A stretch of 64,000 nt of DNA, taken from assembly GCA_040285825.1 (NCBI GenBank), contig JAUPSS010000004.1:62001-126000 (forward strand). The letters are read 5' to 3'. This DNA is from Eukaryota sp. TZLM1-RC (Eukaryota; Metamonada: BaSk clade). The translations under genes were made by a program, and so were the position numbers. Below are positions 42,101 to 50,717 of this stretch, in pieces; the first letter of the stretch is position 1, and every line of letters starts with the position of its first letter. The notes under the pieces are model-generated. The model was not told the DNA's origin. It saw only the letters and a list, made by a program, of their open reading frames with translations, and ran no database searches.

Positions 42101-42836
42101 TTCTAATGTAAATGCCCTTGTTGTTCATCAGCCCAAGGTGACTCAACAAGTCAGCACCAATGAGAATGGTCTCATGTCCAGGAACGATGCTGAACTTTTG
42201 TTTCACGTGTACAATCTGGGTAACACTACCTAGTCTAATGCTAAGGGTTCCAGAAGCAGTTCCAAGGGACTGTGAGGTAGTTCCATCAGCAATCTTGTAT
42301 GATATGGTTTCGTTGGAACGCCCCATGTTACAGTTACTGATGACGTCTTCCGTGACTACTGAGCATGTTGCACCAGAGTCAATTATGCCTTTAACTTCGA
42401 CATTGTTGATCAAGAAGTTTAATTGTAGGCAGTTGTGATTCATGGATTGTACCATAAAAATTGTATCACAATCATGTCCATTTAAGTCGGCTTGTTCTGA
42501 GAAGAAGTTAGCCTGACTGTTGGGTATTTTGGTAGTTTCCAAGTTGGCAAGTGGATTGATTAGAGAATCTTTCCATGCTGAACTTTCTGTGTGTGGTTGT
42601 GTTGTTGTAGGGGGTATGGTTTCTAAAGTACATAAATAGTGACGGGAACGTTTATTGTAAGAAGAGCCTCTGCCTCTGCCGCGAGTACCTCTTCGACTAC
42701 GGAAACCAGAACCTCTAGAACTTCTACCTCGAGCTTGTTGTTGAGCTTGTTGCTCTCTCCATTTCTTGCTCCTTTGGCAGTCTTCACTGGGACACCTTTC
42801 GGTCGGATGGCCCTTTTGCTTACAGAAGTTGGACAT
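38877..42836 (-). CDS. pol: Pol polyprotein: protease, reverse transcriptase, RNase H, integrase
   Basis: A 1,319-codon frame. Residues 5-15: a retroviral-type knuckle lacking the first Cys (SNFCKQKGHPTERC). About 30-65: an Arg/Gly-rich stretch. About 150: aspartic protease motif IIDSGATCSVV. RT from about 335, with motif A LDLPKAFWQ near 427 and YIDD at 487-490. RNase H at 645-778 (CDAS, QMELYA, FTDHQN). Integrase: HHCC finger at about 895-936 (HGLLQGGH ... CPSC) and catalytic D965, D1025 (HSDNGPEF) and E1061 (GLVERRHR). A GPY/F-like segment follows (GEYSGPFLITEIV). All catalytic residues are present. The last 75 or so residues are out of frame because of the indel before the chromodomain. 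Expression would need a frameshift from gag. Confidence 0.92.
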   Translation of the reverse strand: MSNFCKQKGHPTERCPSEDCQRSKKWREQQAQQQARGRSSRGSGFRSRRGTRGRGRGSSYNKRSRHYLCTLETIPPTTTQPHTESSAWKDSLINPLANLETTKIPNSQANFFSEQADLNGHDCDTIFMVQSMNHNCLQLNFLINNVEVKGIIDSGATCSVVTEDVISNCNMGRSNETISYKIADGTTSQSLGTASGTLSIRLGSVTQIVHVKQKFSIVPGHETILIGADLLSHLGLMNNKGIYIRMDDACRTLLLPEAEFDHRISQASEVVNVSTRWLEHINSSGCTINLDNDHFKKSLLQTLKEFEDVFTLKPHAEGIDCPPMEINFYNEDVRVRRPPRTLNPARLEVANQIFDELVDSGFAVPSNHEFSSPVCLVVYPDHRKPRLTGDYSGKDGVNANTIPVEPNLPRISDVLVFLSQANYIGTLDLPKAFWQLKIAEKDWQKTALSIPGKSIMFKRAAFGLKNVPAVFQNVMADIFSGDGVFIYIDDIIIMGSTFDEFIERLRRVLDQARCKRVSLGLPKCHFVSSRHPIKILGSVFQNKQRTIDPTRVESLLNLPRPKTIKDVRSLVGSVNFIREWLFQVSELIAPIIRLTKKDGNNSNVKPKPRAQRLQWTDMHDGLLQKFKQLIAKHMPLSLPPLENQILISCDASDIAVDGVIWEQMEQVDDPVTPLINRKCRPISFFSRLLTNSQKNWPTNQMELYAILLMLTQSGFENYLKGRKLVIFTDHQNLTYMFTAPEKNRIVTRWLPIFSEFCFDLVHTKGEDNFWADMLSRIVPPIDHQEINHLSHQISPNFHPIFYIDKIDGTENERYYIEDLNNFERIMVIRERCSNDLPIFEPWLCRIRSEQKLAIASKDPSFNNCGHNNNLDLFMTHDNKIVIPKSLIKDTLNLLHGLLQGGHPSKAESLNKLRNSDYWWPNMLTDMNMHVQECPSCQKTKPVPKLHVPPTGSLWADRPFARVNADVIGSLPEDQEGYKYILVFIDSFSRFTIIVPLKEINANLTADALIWKVCATFGIPFQIHSDNGPEFSKAVFDELSKFLGIEVSKSIPRFSQSNGLVERRHRDILQNLRKLLVDFNAYDVWSEYLPYVQLLINSSKSTITNQTPYQVIFGSDVSPRSDPGKILEIIESSTSESSFIQEIQSKFRRLKEKQEKAAHHQASKASKLTRSSTPNPFEVGQLVLRASGSSAKLHGEYSGPFLITEIVSNSSVNIKNLCTGTIVQASVKHLAPWHSSLPTNDEFHSWVAQVMSKNTSLKKCSVRTVTFTKCNGLEKRSPLSMCLQSKILPRIKTLSRLQKHVTVLNPLLPRSVIIPLVHLL

Positions 42837-43050
42837 CAGCGGCCTGGGCAGACGATTGTGGTAGGCTTCCTCCTCTCTTACTTTGTTTGGGGCGTTTACC
42901 TGGACCAGAACCTCGTGATCTGGGGATGTCAGGTGGGGAGGGAACGACCATGGGAGGTCGGCGAGAGGCCTGCTGGTGATTTACTTGGTTCTGATAGGTG
43001 AAATCGACATGGTTTAGCTGTTCCATGAACGATCTGGCGTTACAAAAATT
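42820..43050 (-). pseudogene. Gag C-terminal extension after an in-frame TAG
   Basis: Lies in the same frame as gag, beyond its TAG at 43,051-43,053. It reads NFCNARSFMEQLNHVDFTYQ and then a Pro/Arg/Lys-rich basic region (RPPMVVPSPPDIPRSRGSG...). It overlaps the start of the pol frame, which is open from about 42,875. The TAG may be a mutation within gag or a leaky stop; the nucleocapsid-like knuckle itself is in the pol frame. Confidence 0.6.
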
Positions 43051-45417
43051 CTAGTATTCAATTTGGAGAACACTAAAGAATTCACCAAGGGTGTGACCAT
43101 CAGATGAGTAATGAGAGGGAGAGGACCAGATCCTGAGGAGTCTGTTCCTGATAGGGATAATTCCTACGCTTTCTAGGACATGAGTAGCGACTACCCAGTC
43201 TGAAAGTCTATCCGCTGGAGGGGTGGAGCTTATGGAGAATGTTCTCAATTGATGAGAGATGCCCCTAAACTCTTGGATGGCAGTGAAGCGAGTCAGAACT
43301 CTGCCAATGTTGACCATGAAGTCAATCCATCTATTGCCATAATCTCTTTCCGACCAGTCCATGTTAGTTGCGAGGAGAGCTCGATTAGCCTCATCCAGTC
43401 TGCTGAATTGGGTTCTTCTCAGAATTTGAGCCCAAATTATGCGTTCGTCTCTTGAGGTAGGAACCGTGGGAGAAGACATAGCTAGGTGAGCACCTTGATA
43501 TCTTAACGCATTTAGCACCTCAGGGGTGACACATTCAGCGAGGCCTCGGGGGTTGATCCTCATGGCTTGACGGAACAAGTCCCATTCGTGAACTGGTTCT
43601 CCAGTGATGTTACCAAAATACTCATTTGTCGATGGTTGGGAACCTTCTCTAGCTAGTTCTAATTCTTCACGTAGTCTGGCAACTTCGTTGGCTAGAGCTA
43701 TCTGGGCTGGATCCTCAACGTTGCCTCTTGTTTCTCTTAGGACTCGGTCGGTACGACTCCAGAGAATGAATTTGTTGACAAACTTCAGAAGTTTATCAGC
43801 GTCTCTCAAATCGGAAGCTTCAAGATATGGACGTTTAAGGCGGTCCCTACGTCTGTCATCTCGATCTCTTGATCCAATCATTGAAGAAAGGAGAAGGCTA
43901 CTTTCGTATGTGCCCGAGAAGGGTGATTGATGAGAGGAAATAGAGGTTGTTGAACCTGTCGTGGAAGGTGTAGGTTGGGGTTGAGGGGCTCGACTAACGG
44001 GAGTGATGGGAGCAGGTACTGCATCAGAAGATGTGATGGGAGTGGGTGATTCACTGCTCACAGTGATGGCGTCGTCGTCGGCTTGTTCCATAGCAGATTG
44101 GTTGGGATTAGGGGTTTCCGTGGTAGAAAATGAATCAGTTTCCATAGGAGGTTGTGATGATTCAGGAGCTTGAGCGGAGGAAGATGGAGCTTCACTCCGT
44201 TGAGGTTGGGGTTGGGCAGAAGGTTCTGTCTCTTCAATCTGGGCTGGGACCTGATAAGAAGAGATCGCTGGTTGGACCAAGCGTGTCTTTTCAATTCGAC
44301 CTTCAACCATGACCCATTTTAACATCCTGGATTCTATGCATCCAGGGAAAACCGTGACGAGCTGGAGAGTTCTTTGAAGATTGCCCGATCTTCTGTGGTC
44401 AGGACCACAATATGAAGCTATATGGTCAGGACGTCTGTCGTAAAGGAAGAGTCTTCCACCATATGTGGTTTCGGTAAACCACCACCCTGTTCTATAATCT
44501 CTTTCGATAAGGATATCGAGAGATGCGTTGTACCCAGGGCTGAACCTAGGGTATGGGCAAGGGTTGTGAACATTTATGAAAAGGTTGTCTTCATCTCCAG
44601 CAAAGCGTCTGAATACTCCTTCTCGAGTAGTTCTCATGAACCTAACTCCGGGTCTTGGGTCGTAAGTTGGTTCTGGGTCATTCCTGGAGGTTTCTGGGGT
44701 GATCCTTTCGTCGGTAAGAAATGGACCTATTCTGGGAGAGATCCATAATCCTAAGTCGTTCTCGACTTTGGGACCGTAGAAAGGAGGACGTTTGTTGCTC
44801 ATCTCCGTGGGAGGAATGGCTTCTGGATCCTCTGGAATGACTTGTGTATCCCTATATCTAGCATAAGAATTGTGCTGACGGGAAGCACAATGATGAACAC
44901 TCGAGCTAGCGTAGGAGCTAGTTTGAGAAGGGGTAGGTTGAACATGTGTAGAGGATGTTCCTCTTCTAGCTTCACTCTCTCTATCCAGTCTTTTTCTGTG
45001 TTCCCAGTTTCGTTCTTCTTGGAGAAAACGCTCTACATATTCTTTAGAGACCTCACCAGGAATTTTGTCAGTTTCAGATGGAGGTGCCGTGGGAGGGACC
45101 TGATGTTGAGGTAGAGGGGAGAATTCCTTGGGAAGTTCCTCGTACTCTACCAAGTCTGAAAAGATTTGTTCGTACCTTTTCCTTTGCTCTTCAGAAAGAT
45201 ACGAAGGAAGGTCCGAAGTGCTAGGAATGGAATCACTAGCCTGGTGAGGGGAAACAGACAGATTATTAACTCCACTAACTGTTGAAGTTAAAGGAGATCC
45301 TGAAGTTGGAAGAGCAGGATTTTGAATATTCCTCCTAACAGTTGGAACTGGAGGGAGGAGCTGTTGAGGATGAGAGGGTGGAACCTCAGAACTGGATGGA
45401 AGGGATGAAAATGGTAC
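43051..45417 (-). CDS. gag: Gag polyprotein, main part
   Basis: Open from directly after the TAA at 45,418-45,420 to a TAG at 43,051; it continues the frame of the 178-codon segment upstream. It has Ser/Pro/Thr-rich disordered stretches, the longest near the middle (QPQPTPSTTGSTTSISSHQS). A charged, helix-prone C-terminal part of about 250 residues (LREELELAREG; RLDEANRALLATNMDWSERD) is the likely capsid region. No recognised motif supports the assignment; it rests on position between the 5' LTR and pol. Confidence 0.7.
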   Translation of the reverse strand, partial: VPFSSLPSSSEVPPSHPQQLLPPVPTVRRNIQNPALPTSGSPLTSTVSGVNNLSVSPHQASDSIPSTSDLPSYLSEEQRKRYEQIFSDLVEYEELPKEFSPLPQHQVPPTAPPSETDKIPGEVSKEYVERFLQEERNWEHRKRLDRESEARRGTSSTHVQPTPSQTSSYASSSVHHCASRQHNSYARYRDTQVIPEDPEAIPPTEMSNKRPPFYGPKVENDLGLWISPRIGPFLTDERITPETSRNDPEPTYDPRPGVRFMRTTREGVFRRFAGDEDNLFINVHNPCPYPRFSPGYNASLDILIERDYRTGWWFTETTYGGRLFLYDRRPDHIASYCGPDHRRSGNLQRTLQLVTVFPGCIESRMLKWVMVEGRIEKTRLVQPAISSYQVPAQIEETEPSAQPQPQRSEAPSSSAQAPESSQPPMETDSFSTTETPNPNQSAMEQADDDAITVSSESPTPITSSDAVPAPITPVSRAPQPQPTPSTTGSTTSISSHQSPFSGTYESSLLLSSMIGSRDRDDRRRDRLKRPYLEASDLRDADKLLKFVNKFILWSRTDRVLRETRGNVEDPAQIALANEVARLREELELAREGSQPSTNEYFGNITGEPVHEWDLFRQAMRINPRGLAECVTPEVLNALRYQGAHLAMSSPTVPTSRDERIIWAQILRRTQFSRLDEANRALLATNMDWSERDYGNRWIDFMVNIGRVLTRFTAIQEFRGISHQLRTFSISSTPPADRLSDWVVATHVLESVGIIPIRNRLLRIWSSPSHYSSDGHTLGEFFSVLQIEY

Positions 45418-45954
45418 TTAAATGGCCTTCTTAGAGGAGGAAGAAGGTTGGTCTTCCAATCCTTCCTTTGCGGTGAGAAAAGGTTGAACATTCTCTCTGC
45501 TCTGAGTAGAAGGTGAAGGTGGTACTTCAGAGCTTCTTTCAGGGAGGGGAGAAGATGGGACTTCAGATGCCCTCAATTGCGAAGGAGGAAGAGGAGCAAC
45601 GAAATCCCCTACATCCTCGTCGTCGTAGAAGACCAACGAAGGACTTCTTCCTTCCGAAGGAACAGAATCCTTGGGAGGGTTGTCTCCTTCCACAGGAACG
45701 GATTCCCGAGGAGGGGAACTTCCTTCCATGGGAACGGAATCCTCTGGAAGGGAACTGTCTTCCTTTGGGATGGAACCCTCAGGGAGAGTTGCTTCAGGAA
45801 GCGCAGAAGCTTCAACCGAAGAAGGAGGCACGGAAGCTGGGTCTGTGGTTAGTGGTGAGGAAGAGGGACCAGTCTCTTCCTCGTGGATCCTACGTCGAGC
45901 CTCAGGGGACCCAATACGTATTGATGGTCTTGGCTGTTGGTTATTGTCTGACAT
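45418..45954 (-). CDS. Gag N-terminal segment starting inside the 5' LTR
   Basis: Begins MSDNNQQPRPS with its ATG within the LTR and runs 178 codons to a TAA (45,418-45,420), beyond which the same frame continues as gag. Residues of about 50-105 consist of degenerate 12-residue repeats (SVPMEGSSPPRE, SVPVEGDNPPKD, SVPSEGRSP). The single stop is most simply a nonsense mutation splitting gag. Confidence 0.7.
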   Translation of the reverse strand: MSDNNQQPRPSIRIGSPEARRRIHEEETGPSSSPLTTDPASVPPSSVEASALPEATLPEGSIPKEDSSLPEDSVPMEGSSPPRESVPVEGDNPPKDSVPSEGRSPSLVFYDDEDVGDFVAPLPPSQLRASEVPSSPLPERSSEVPPSPSTQSRENVQPFLTAKEGLEDQPSSSSKKAI

Positions 45955-46077
45955 ACAATGTAGAGTAACAGAAGTGTAATTTATTACGAAGAGGAATTGT
46001 ATTCTCTCTTCTTAAGCTAATAGGCGGAAATACTAATAAACTAAACCATTAACTATAAATACTATTCAAGACTAACA
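45922..46077 (-). repeat. 5' LTR of the chromovirus
   Basis: 156 bp. On the transcribed (minus) strand it contains a TATTTATAG motif 17 bp from the outer edge that could serve as a TATA-like element, and the gag ATG (45,952-45,954), 33 bp from the inner edge. No canonical tRNA primer-binding site follows directly; the nearest TGG-initial sequence starts 8 bp into the coding region. Confidence 0.9.
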
Positions 46078-46707
46078 TTCCCATATTTTAAACTGTAAGT
46101 ATTTTATAACTTATCGCTCAATTGTTCATGACTCAGTTCGTGATCAATTATATGCCATGTGCAAAAGTTTCAATATAGAGGCATTTATTGAGCCACTAGT
46201 ACGTAAGCTGTCTTTAGATCAAACTGCTGATTCCTTTGGTAAATGAAGGGCAGATTTAGTAGCTCCAGGGATCGATGGTGTTCTCAATGTTGTAGACGTT
46301 GTCTCAGTGGATGTTTGCAAAAATTCTGCTGCTCGTTTAGTGTATTCCGCTGACTCGCTGTTATCTAACGCTGAAAAAAAGAAGATAAAAAATATGAAGA
46401 ACCTTTGGCACAGTTAGGTAGAGTGGAACATGTGAAATATCAGTTTGTGCCGTTTGCAATTTCTCTTTTTGGCAATATTGGACCTTCAGGGTTGCACTTT
46501 TTTGAATATTTCAAAAAAGTGTTACTGAATAGGTCTAATAAAACAATGAACTCCACTTTCTGGTTAAATAGAATTGTTTTTTGCATTTTCAAGTCTATTC
46601 CAACAATGATTTCAAAGGCACTTTTAGCTATTGGTGTAGAATATGAACGTAATGCTGTGAGTAGGTTCAGTAATAGTGACGCTTGTTTGGAGGATATTGA
46701 ATTCTAG
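46078..46707 (+). pseudogene. REL endonuclease and C-terminal domain, 3' side of the LTR-element insertion
   Basis: Continues the knuckle from 38,678 (HILNCKYF), then IVHDSVRDQLYAMCKS, EPLV, an endonuclease core with a TGA in FGK-RAD, LNVVDVVSVDVC, and the C-terminal module (FVPFAISLFGNIGPSGL ... LNRIVFCIFKSIP ... LEDIEF). A 100-codon frame from 46,405 remains open to TAG. The 3' UTR ends soon after with CAATAAATA. Confidence 0.82.
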
Positions 46708-46955
46708 ATGGGTTTTTTATCTCAATAAATATTCCAGTTTTTAAAAAAAATATTATAACTAATAGTTCCAAAATAAAATATTATCGATTCATCTGTTATT
46801 ATAGCGTTCGTGTCAGTGTTGGTAAAAAGAATAGTGTTGGTGAAGGAAGTGGTGTGGTAAAAGAGGATTTTATGATCATGTGCACAAGACGAAAACCACA
46901 CATCCCAAGTGTCTATGATTTATTGTTAAATGATCATCAATAACAACTGCCCTAA
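46708..46955. other. Non-coding spacer between REL fragments
   Basis: AT-rich sequence following the AATAAA-like end of the previous element; no feature seen. Confidence 0.5.
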
Positions 46956-47410
46956 GGATGAGGTGTTTTCAGTGGCCATGTAGTGTGCCAAATGATTTGA
47001 TTTGTCGTTGTGGTCAGCTCATCATTCAATTGTAAATTTAATATGACATATCGCCCAGTTGTTCACGATGCTGTTAGAGACCAACTAGACGCTATGTGCA
47101 AAAATCTTCACATTGAAGCTTTTGTTGAACCTCTTGTGCGTAAGTTGTCACCAAAAAATGAAGATGAAAATACTTTTGGGAAACGTCGGGCTGATTGAAT
47201 TACACCAGGCTCTGATGTTGCGATAAAAGTTGTTGATGTTGTCACTGTTGATGTTTGTAAAAAATCAGCAATTGATTCTGCCAATAAAGATGAAACTCCG
47301 CTCTTCTTTGCTGAAAAGAGCAAAATCAAAAAGTACAATCTCAGCTAGGACATGTTGAGCATGTCAAGTACCAGCTGGTTCCATTTGCTGTTTCTCTGTT
47401 TATCAACATT
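46956..47410 (+). pseudogene. REL non-LTR fragment (knuckle to endonuclease)
   Basis: Opens with RCFQWPCSVPNDLICRCG, the same knuckle region as 38,598, then PVVHDAVRDQLDAMCKNLHI, EAFVEPLVRKL, KRRAD followed by TGA, KVVDVVTVDVC and FAEKSKIKKYN. It ends near VPFAVSLFINI. It is close to the copy at 56,500-57,625 on the other strand and is broken by several stops and shifts. Confidence 0.78.
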
Positions 47411-47790
47411 AGTATATCTACAGGGCTGTGTAAAATTGAATTGGCAATTGATTGATCAACAAAAACTTTTGATATAGATCACTGCAAAATAAAATAAACT
47501 TTTGTATTTTTTTATGAATATAACCAAATTATTAATAATTGGATTAATCGTAGAGTTGAAGTAATGACTAAACCAAAGATTCCAAATCTCGCGTTCCCTC
47601 AACATACAAACAACCACAATACTCTAAAAATGAGTCCTTTTCAATGACGTGGCACCATCAACATCACACACCCTCTTAGTATGTAGTTTAGATTAATACA
47701 GTGTTGGGCAGTGCGGCTTACCATCGCATCCGATTTGGTGCGATTTGGTGCGCTGAGCCTTATTTAAAAGTTTTGCCAAAATATGCCGAT
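47411..47790. other. Non-coding region
   Basis: No ORF or repeat recognised, apart from a short direct repeat (CGATTTGGTG twice near 47,730-47,750). Confidence 0.45.
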
Positions 47791-48110
47791 TTAACATGGA
47801 TAATGATTGTTCATTTACCCACAAAGATGACTACTTTGAAGTTATCAGGAAGCCTTTTACTAATGGTAAAGCCGACCACATCCATGGTCAATATAGGTGT
47901 CTTTCCTGCTCTCAAACCTTTACTGGTAGCAAAAACAGGCCGGTTTAAGTTTTGAAATGTAAATTCTCCAATGTAAAAGTGCAGTAATCTTCCCAAAATT
48001 CTTGTAGAACATTTAACGGAACAAAAGAAACAAGCCGAAGCTAGAACAACCACAATGAAACAACTTGCTGAATTCGATGAATTGATGGTGAACTCCACTG
48101 TTACTCCACT
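47791..48110 (+). pseudogene. Possible BED-type zinc finger remnant (hAT-like)
   Basis: One frame reads YRCLSCSQTFTGSKNR. After a shift it continues VNSPM-KCSNLPKILVEHL, then TEQKKQAEARTTTMKQLAEF. A C-x2-C pair, a Phe/Arg core and a later Cys before a NLP-like motif resemble BED fingers of hAT-type transposases and their host derivatives. The His pair is not preserved in frame. No transposase core follows, because a REL fragment begins at about 48,150. Confidence 0.35.
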
Positions 48111-48149
48111 TACATCACCATTTTCGCTCCCCTTTTTTCTCCTCAAAAA

Positions 48150-48650
48150 ATTGCACAAGATGATGATGTGCAGATCGTAACAACATCGGAGTCTAAACTT
48201 TTGGTTGATGAAGATACGTTGAATTCTTTTGGTCGAAATAGAGGTGATTTAATGCTTGAAGGTCTTGAAGGGACTACCATGTTTACTGATGTGAGATCCA
48301 CTGATGTGCGTATTAATTCTTTCATACCAATAGCTCAGTCAAAAACACAAGAATCCGCTGTCTATTGCCGAAAACGCTAAAATTGATAAATATATAGCAA
48401 AGTTGATTGCTGAATCGCACACTCATTATGTCCTCTGTCCATTTGCTTTTTCCTTACATGGTACGCTTGGACTACTTGCCTTATCTTTCCTGGATCACTT
48501 TCTTGAAATCGTAAAAAGTGTACAGGAAGAATTTTTGACAAAACGTTTTGGCAGAACAGAATTGTATTTTCAATTTTTAAAGGTGTTGTTACCTTGTATT
48601 TTCTGCTTTATTATCTCTTGGTCGCTTTTATGAAGGAAAACTTCCAGTCA
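48150..48650 (+). pseudogene. REL non-LTR fragment (endonuclease and C-terminal module)
   Basis: Contains SFGRNRGDLMLEGLEGT with FTDVRSTDV (endonuclease core), then after shifts LIAESHTHYVLCPFAFSLHG, TLGLLALSFLDHF and KRFGRTELYFQFLK. It has a sister fragment at 52,540-52,835 that shares SHTHYVLC. Confidence 0.75.
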
Positions 48651-48954
48651 GTTCTTTTTTTCTGAGTTGGGATATGAAGAATTACAATTTTAAGTTTGTT
48701 GTTTCATTTCTCTTTGGAATAAACAAAATTAAATAGAAATATATGTAGTTTTTTAGACAACTTACAATCATTAATAAATATTCATAAGTCAAAAAAATTG
48801 TTTATCATATTTGCCAAATTGTTTGTTGTCTGTAGAAATTGTGTTGCTTGTGTTACTGTCAAACGCCGAACAATCAATGATAACATGAATGAAGAAACAT
48901 TTTTTGGCTATATTTGTCCTTCAACATTAAAGTTCTTTACGTACTTTAAATAAG

Positions 48955-49186
48955 TTGGACATGACAGGTCTCGAACAAATTGAATTGTACCTTCTGGTTT
49001 AATAGATTTGTGTTTTTCATTTTAAACAATATTCCATTTAAGATCACTAAAGCTCTCTTAGCTATTGATGTGGAATATGAGCGAAATACGGTTAATGATT
49101 TTAGTTACTGGAATCTGTGTAATGAGGATATTAAATTTAAGATAGATTTGTGGTTTAATACAATTTTGGAGCTCCTTCAATTCTAG
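48955..49186 (+). pseudogene. REL non-LTR fragment (extreme C-terminus)
   Basis: NCTFWFNRFVFFILNNIPFK followed by ALLAIDVEYERNTVNDF matches the end of the 46,078-46,707 copy (TFWLNRIVFCIFKSIP ... ALLAIGVEYERNAVSRF). Only about 70 codons remain. Confidence 0.75.
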
Positions 49187-49439
49187 GATTCTGTACTATT
49201 GATTATCATTGTTTCTTTCTCTGTTGAGCGATTTTTTAAGCTTACATATAGAAGAAAAAAGTCTTTCATGTTCGACCACTTGAACAATTGCGCGTACAAT
49301 CTGCCAGCTGAATTGAGAAGACAAGTTTGTTAACCTTGTACTTTGCCGATTATGAGAACATTCTTGTTAAAAAGTCGGCTTATCAGTGTAGTGAACAAAA
49401 ACCATATTGCTCTTTTCGGGACACTTTTAAAAGATTAAA

Positions 49440-50640
49440 AACACGAAACTTTATTCAGAAAAGTCAAAGCACATCATATACATCATGTTCAGCATCGAGA
49501 CTGATGGAATAGCAGTATCATTCATTCAATCTACAATGGACTTGAATCAATACAAGGTTACAGCAAAGGAATTCAAAGTAAAGGGCAAATATAGTGATGA
49601 CTTTGATGTAAATTCTTTTCAAAATGAAGTATTGAGCCTTATTGCTGCTGATCCAGGTAAATCTGATCTACTGCATCTTTTGCAAATTTAGCTACTGCAA
49701 TGACTCAATCAAAAAAACCTGAAGGAGATAAGTATGTTCATTTCAGGTACACTCAAAATCAACGAAGATTTGAGTCGAAAAGTTCCAAATTCGAAAGAAT
49801 AACAGACACCATACGGAATGACACTCTTATCACAAGAAGTAATACTGGTAGATTAATTGATCTATCCAATTATGAGACTTCTAAACAGCAACAAAAAAAG
49901 GATGGATCAAAAGGATGGATTTAAACAGCAGTATAATTTTTCAAATGACTGAAAGAACAATTAGTTTATTAAGAGGAAAAGTACCTCAAGAAATCAATAT
50001 TCCCCACGAAATCGATTACTCATTCAATTTGAGAAATAATGATCAAAAAAACTAAATCTACAGCAGAATGGGAAGCAACTTTATCCCAATTCAATTCCAA
50101 AAGCTGCAGGTTTGATAGATTTATGGCATATATTAAACAAAAGAATTAGGTGAATAGTATTGTTGGTGAAGTCTATCATCAAAAAATATTTAGAAAACCA
50201 AGATGGTGGACTGATTAATCGCACAAGATCTTGTGCAAAGATGATTCAAATCAGTAATTGGTGATCCCAGCCAAGTAGTGATTGGAATCGGATACTGGGA
50301 ACAACGAAAACACAAGAAATTCAAAGAGAATACCAAAGGAAAAGGGTAGAAAATTCTATTTAAAAAGGCTGGTTATAAGGTTTTCTTGGTTGATGAGTTT
50401 CCAACCAGTTGCTGTTGTTTCAACTGTAAGAAAGCGGAGAAAACAGTTGAAAAATTCCGATTGTGCAGAAATCCAGATGTCTATTCGTCACAGGCTTACC
50501 ATGTGTAAATCATGCGAAAGTTTGTGGAATAGAGATCGAAATGCTTCGCTCAATATGTTGGCAGTGATGGAAGAACATGTTAATGGTGGACATAGAACGG
50601 AATACTGCAGAGAGTCAAGGTTGACAGATGAAAATCTTCC
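49440..50640 (+). pseudogene. Fanzor (eukaryotic TnpB-like RNA-guided nuclease) pseudogene
   Basis: Ordered blocks typical of Fanzor proteins are spread over three frames: SIETDGIAVSF (49,490); the first RuvC motif AADPGKSDLL (49,650); FRYTQNQRRFESKSSKFERI (49,740); RFDRFMAYIKQKN and IFRKPRWWTD (50,100-50,220); the second RuvC motif VVIGIGYWEQRKHKKFKE (50,280) with KKAGYKVFLVDEFPTS (50,370). Then comes the zinc ribbon, CFNC followed by MCKSC, and the last RuvC motif LWNRDRNASLNML (50,550). Asp, Glu and Asp of the active site are all visible. At least four frameshifts and several stops inactivate it. In this family the protein cuts DNA guided by an RNA from the element's end; no such RNA can be identified here. 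The N-terminus before 49,440 is unclear. Confidence 0.85.
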
Positions 50641-50717
50641 ATTTCTGAGTTCTCAGACCTTCCCACATCGGTGTAAACGGGACACTTATTTCATTGTTGT
50701 AGACATAATCCATTTCA

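Larger units (their letters stand above)
38679..46077 (-). mobile_element. Complete Ty3/gypsy chromovirus-type LTR retrotransposon (7.4 kb)
   Basis: Bounded by direct repeats of 154 and 156 bp that begin TG and end CA, with a TTCC duplication outside. Gene order on the minus strand is gag, protease, RT, RNase H, integrase, chromodomain; integrase after RNase H is the Ty3/gypsy order. The LTRs differ by three substitutions and two one-base indels, so the insertion is not very recent. In-frame stops and frameshifts indicate that the copy is inactive. It sits inside a non-LTR element. Confidence 0.93.

Noticed and set aside
45418-45420. Stop-codon reassignment (TAA or TAG as sense codons), suggested by single stops inside gag, the recombinase remnant and the Fanzor relic
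   Set aside because: TGA also interrupts frames (near 46,240 and 47,195), frameshifts accompany the stops, and the two intact host-like genes end in TAG. Ordinary pseudogene decay explains everything.
45513-45968. Plus-strand ORFs of 90-150 codons opposite gag
   Set aside because: They are mirror frames of the repetitive, Pro/Ser-rich gag N-terminus in an LTR element that is coded on the minus strand.
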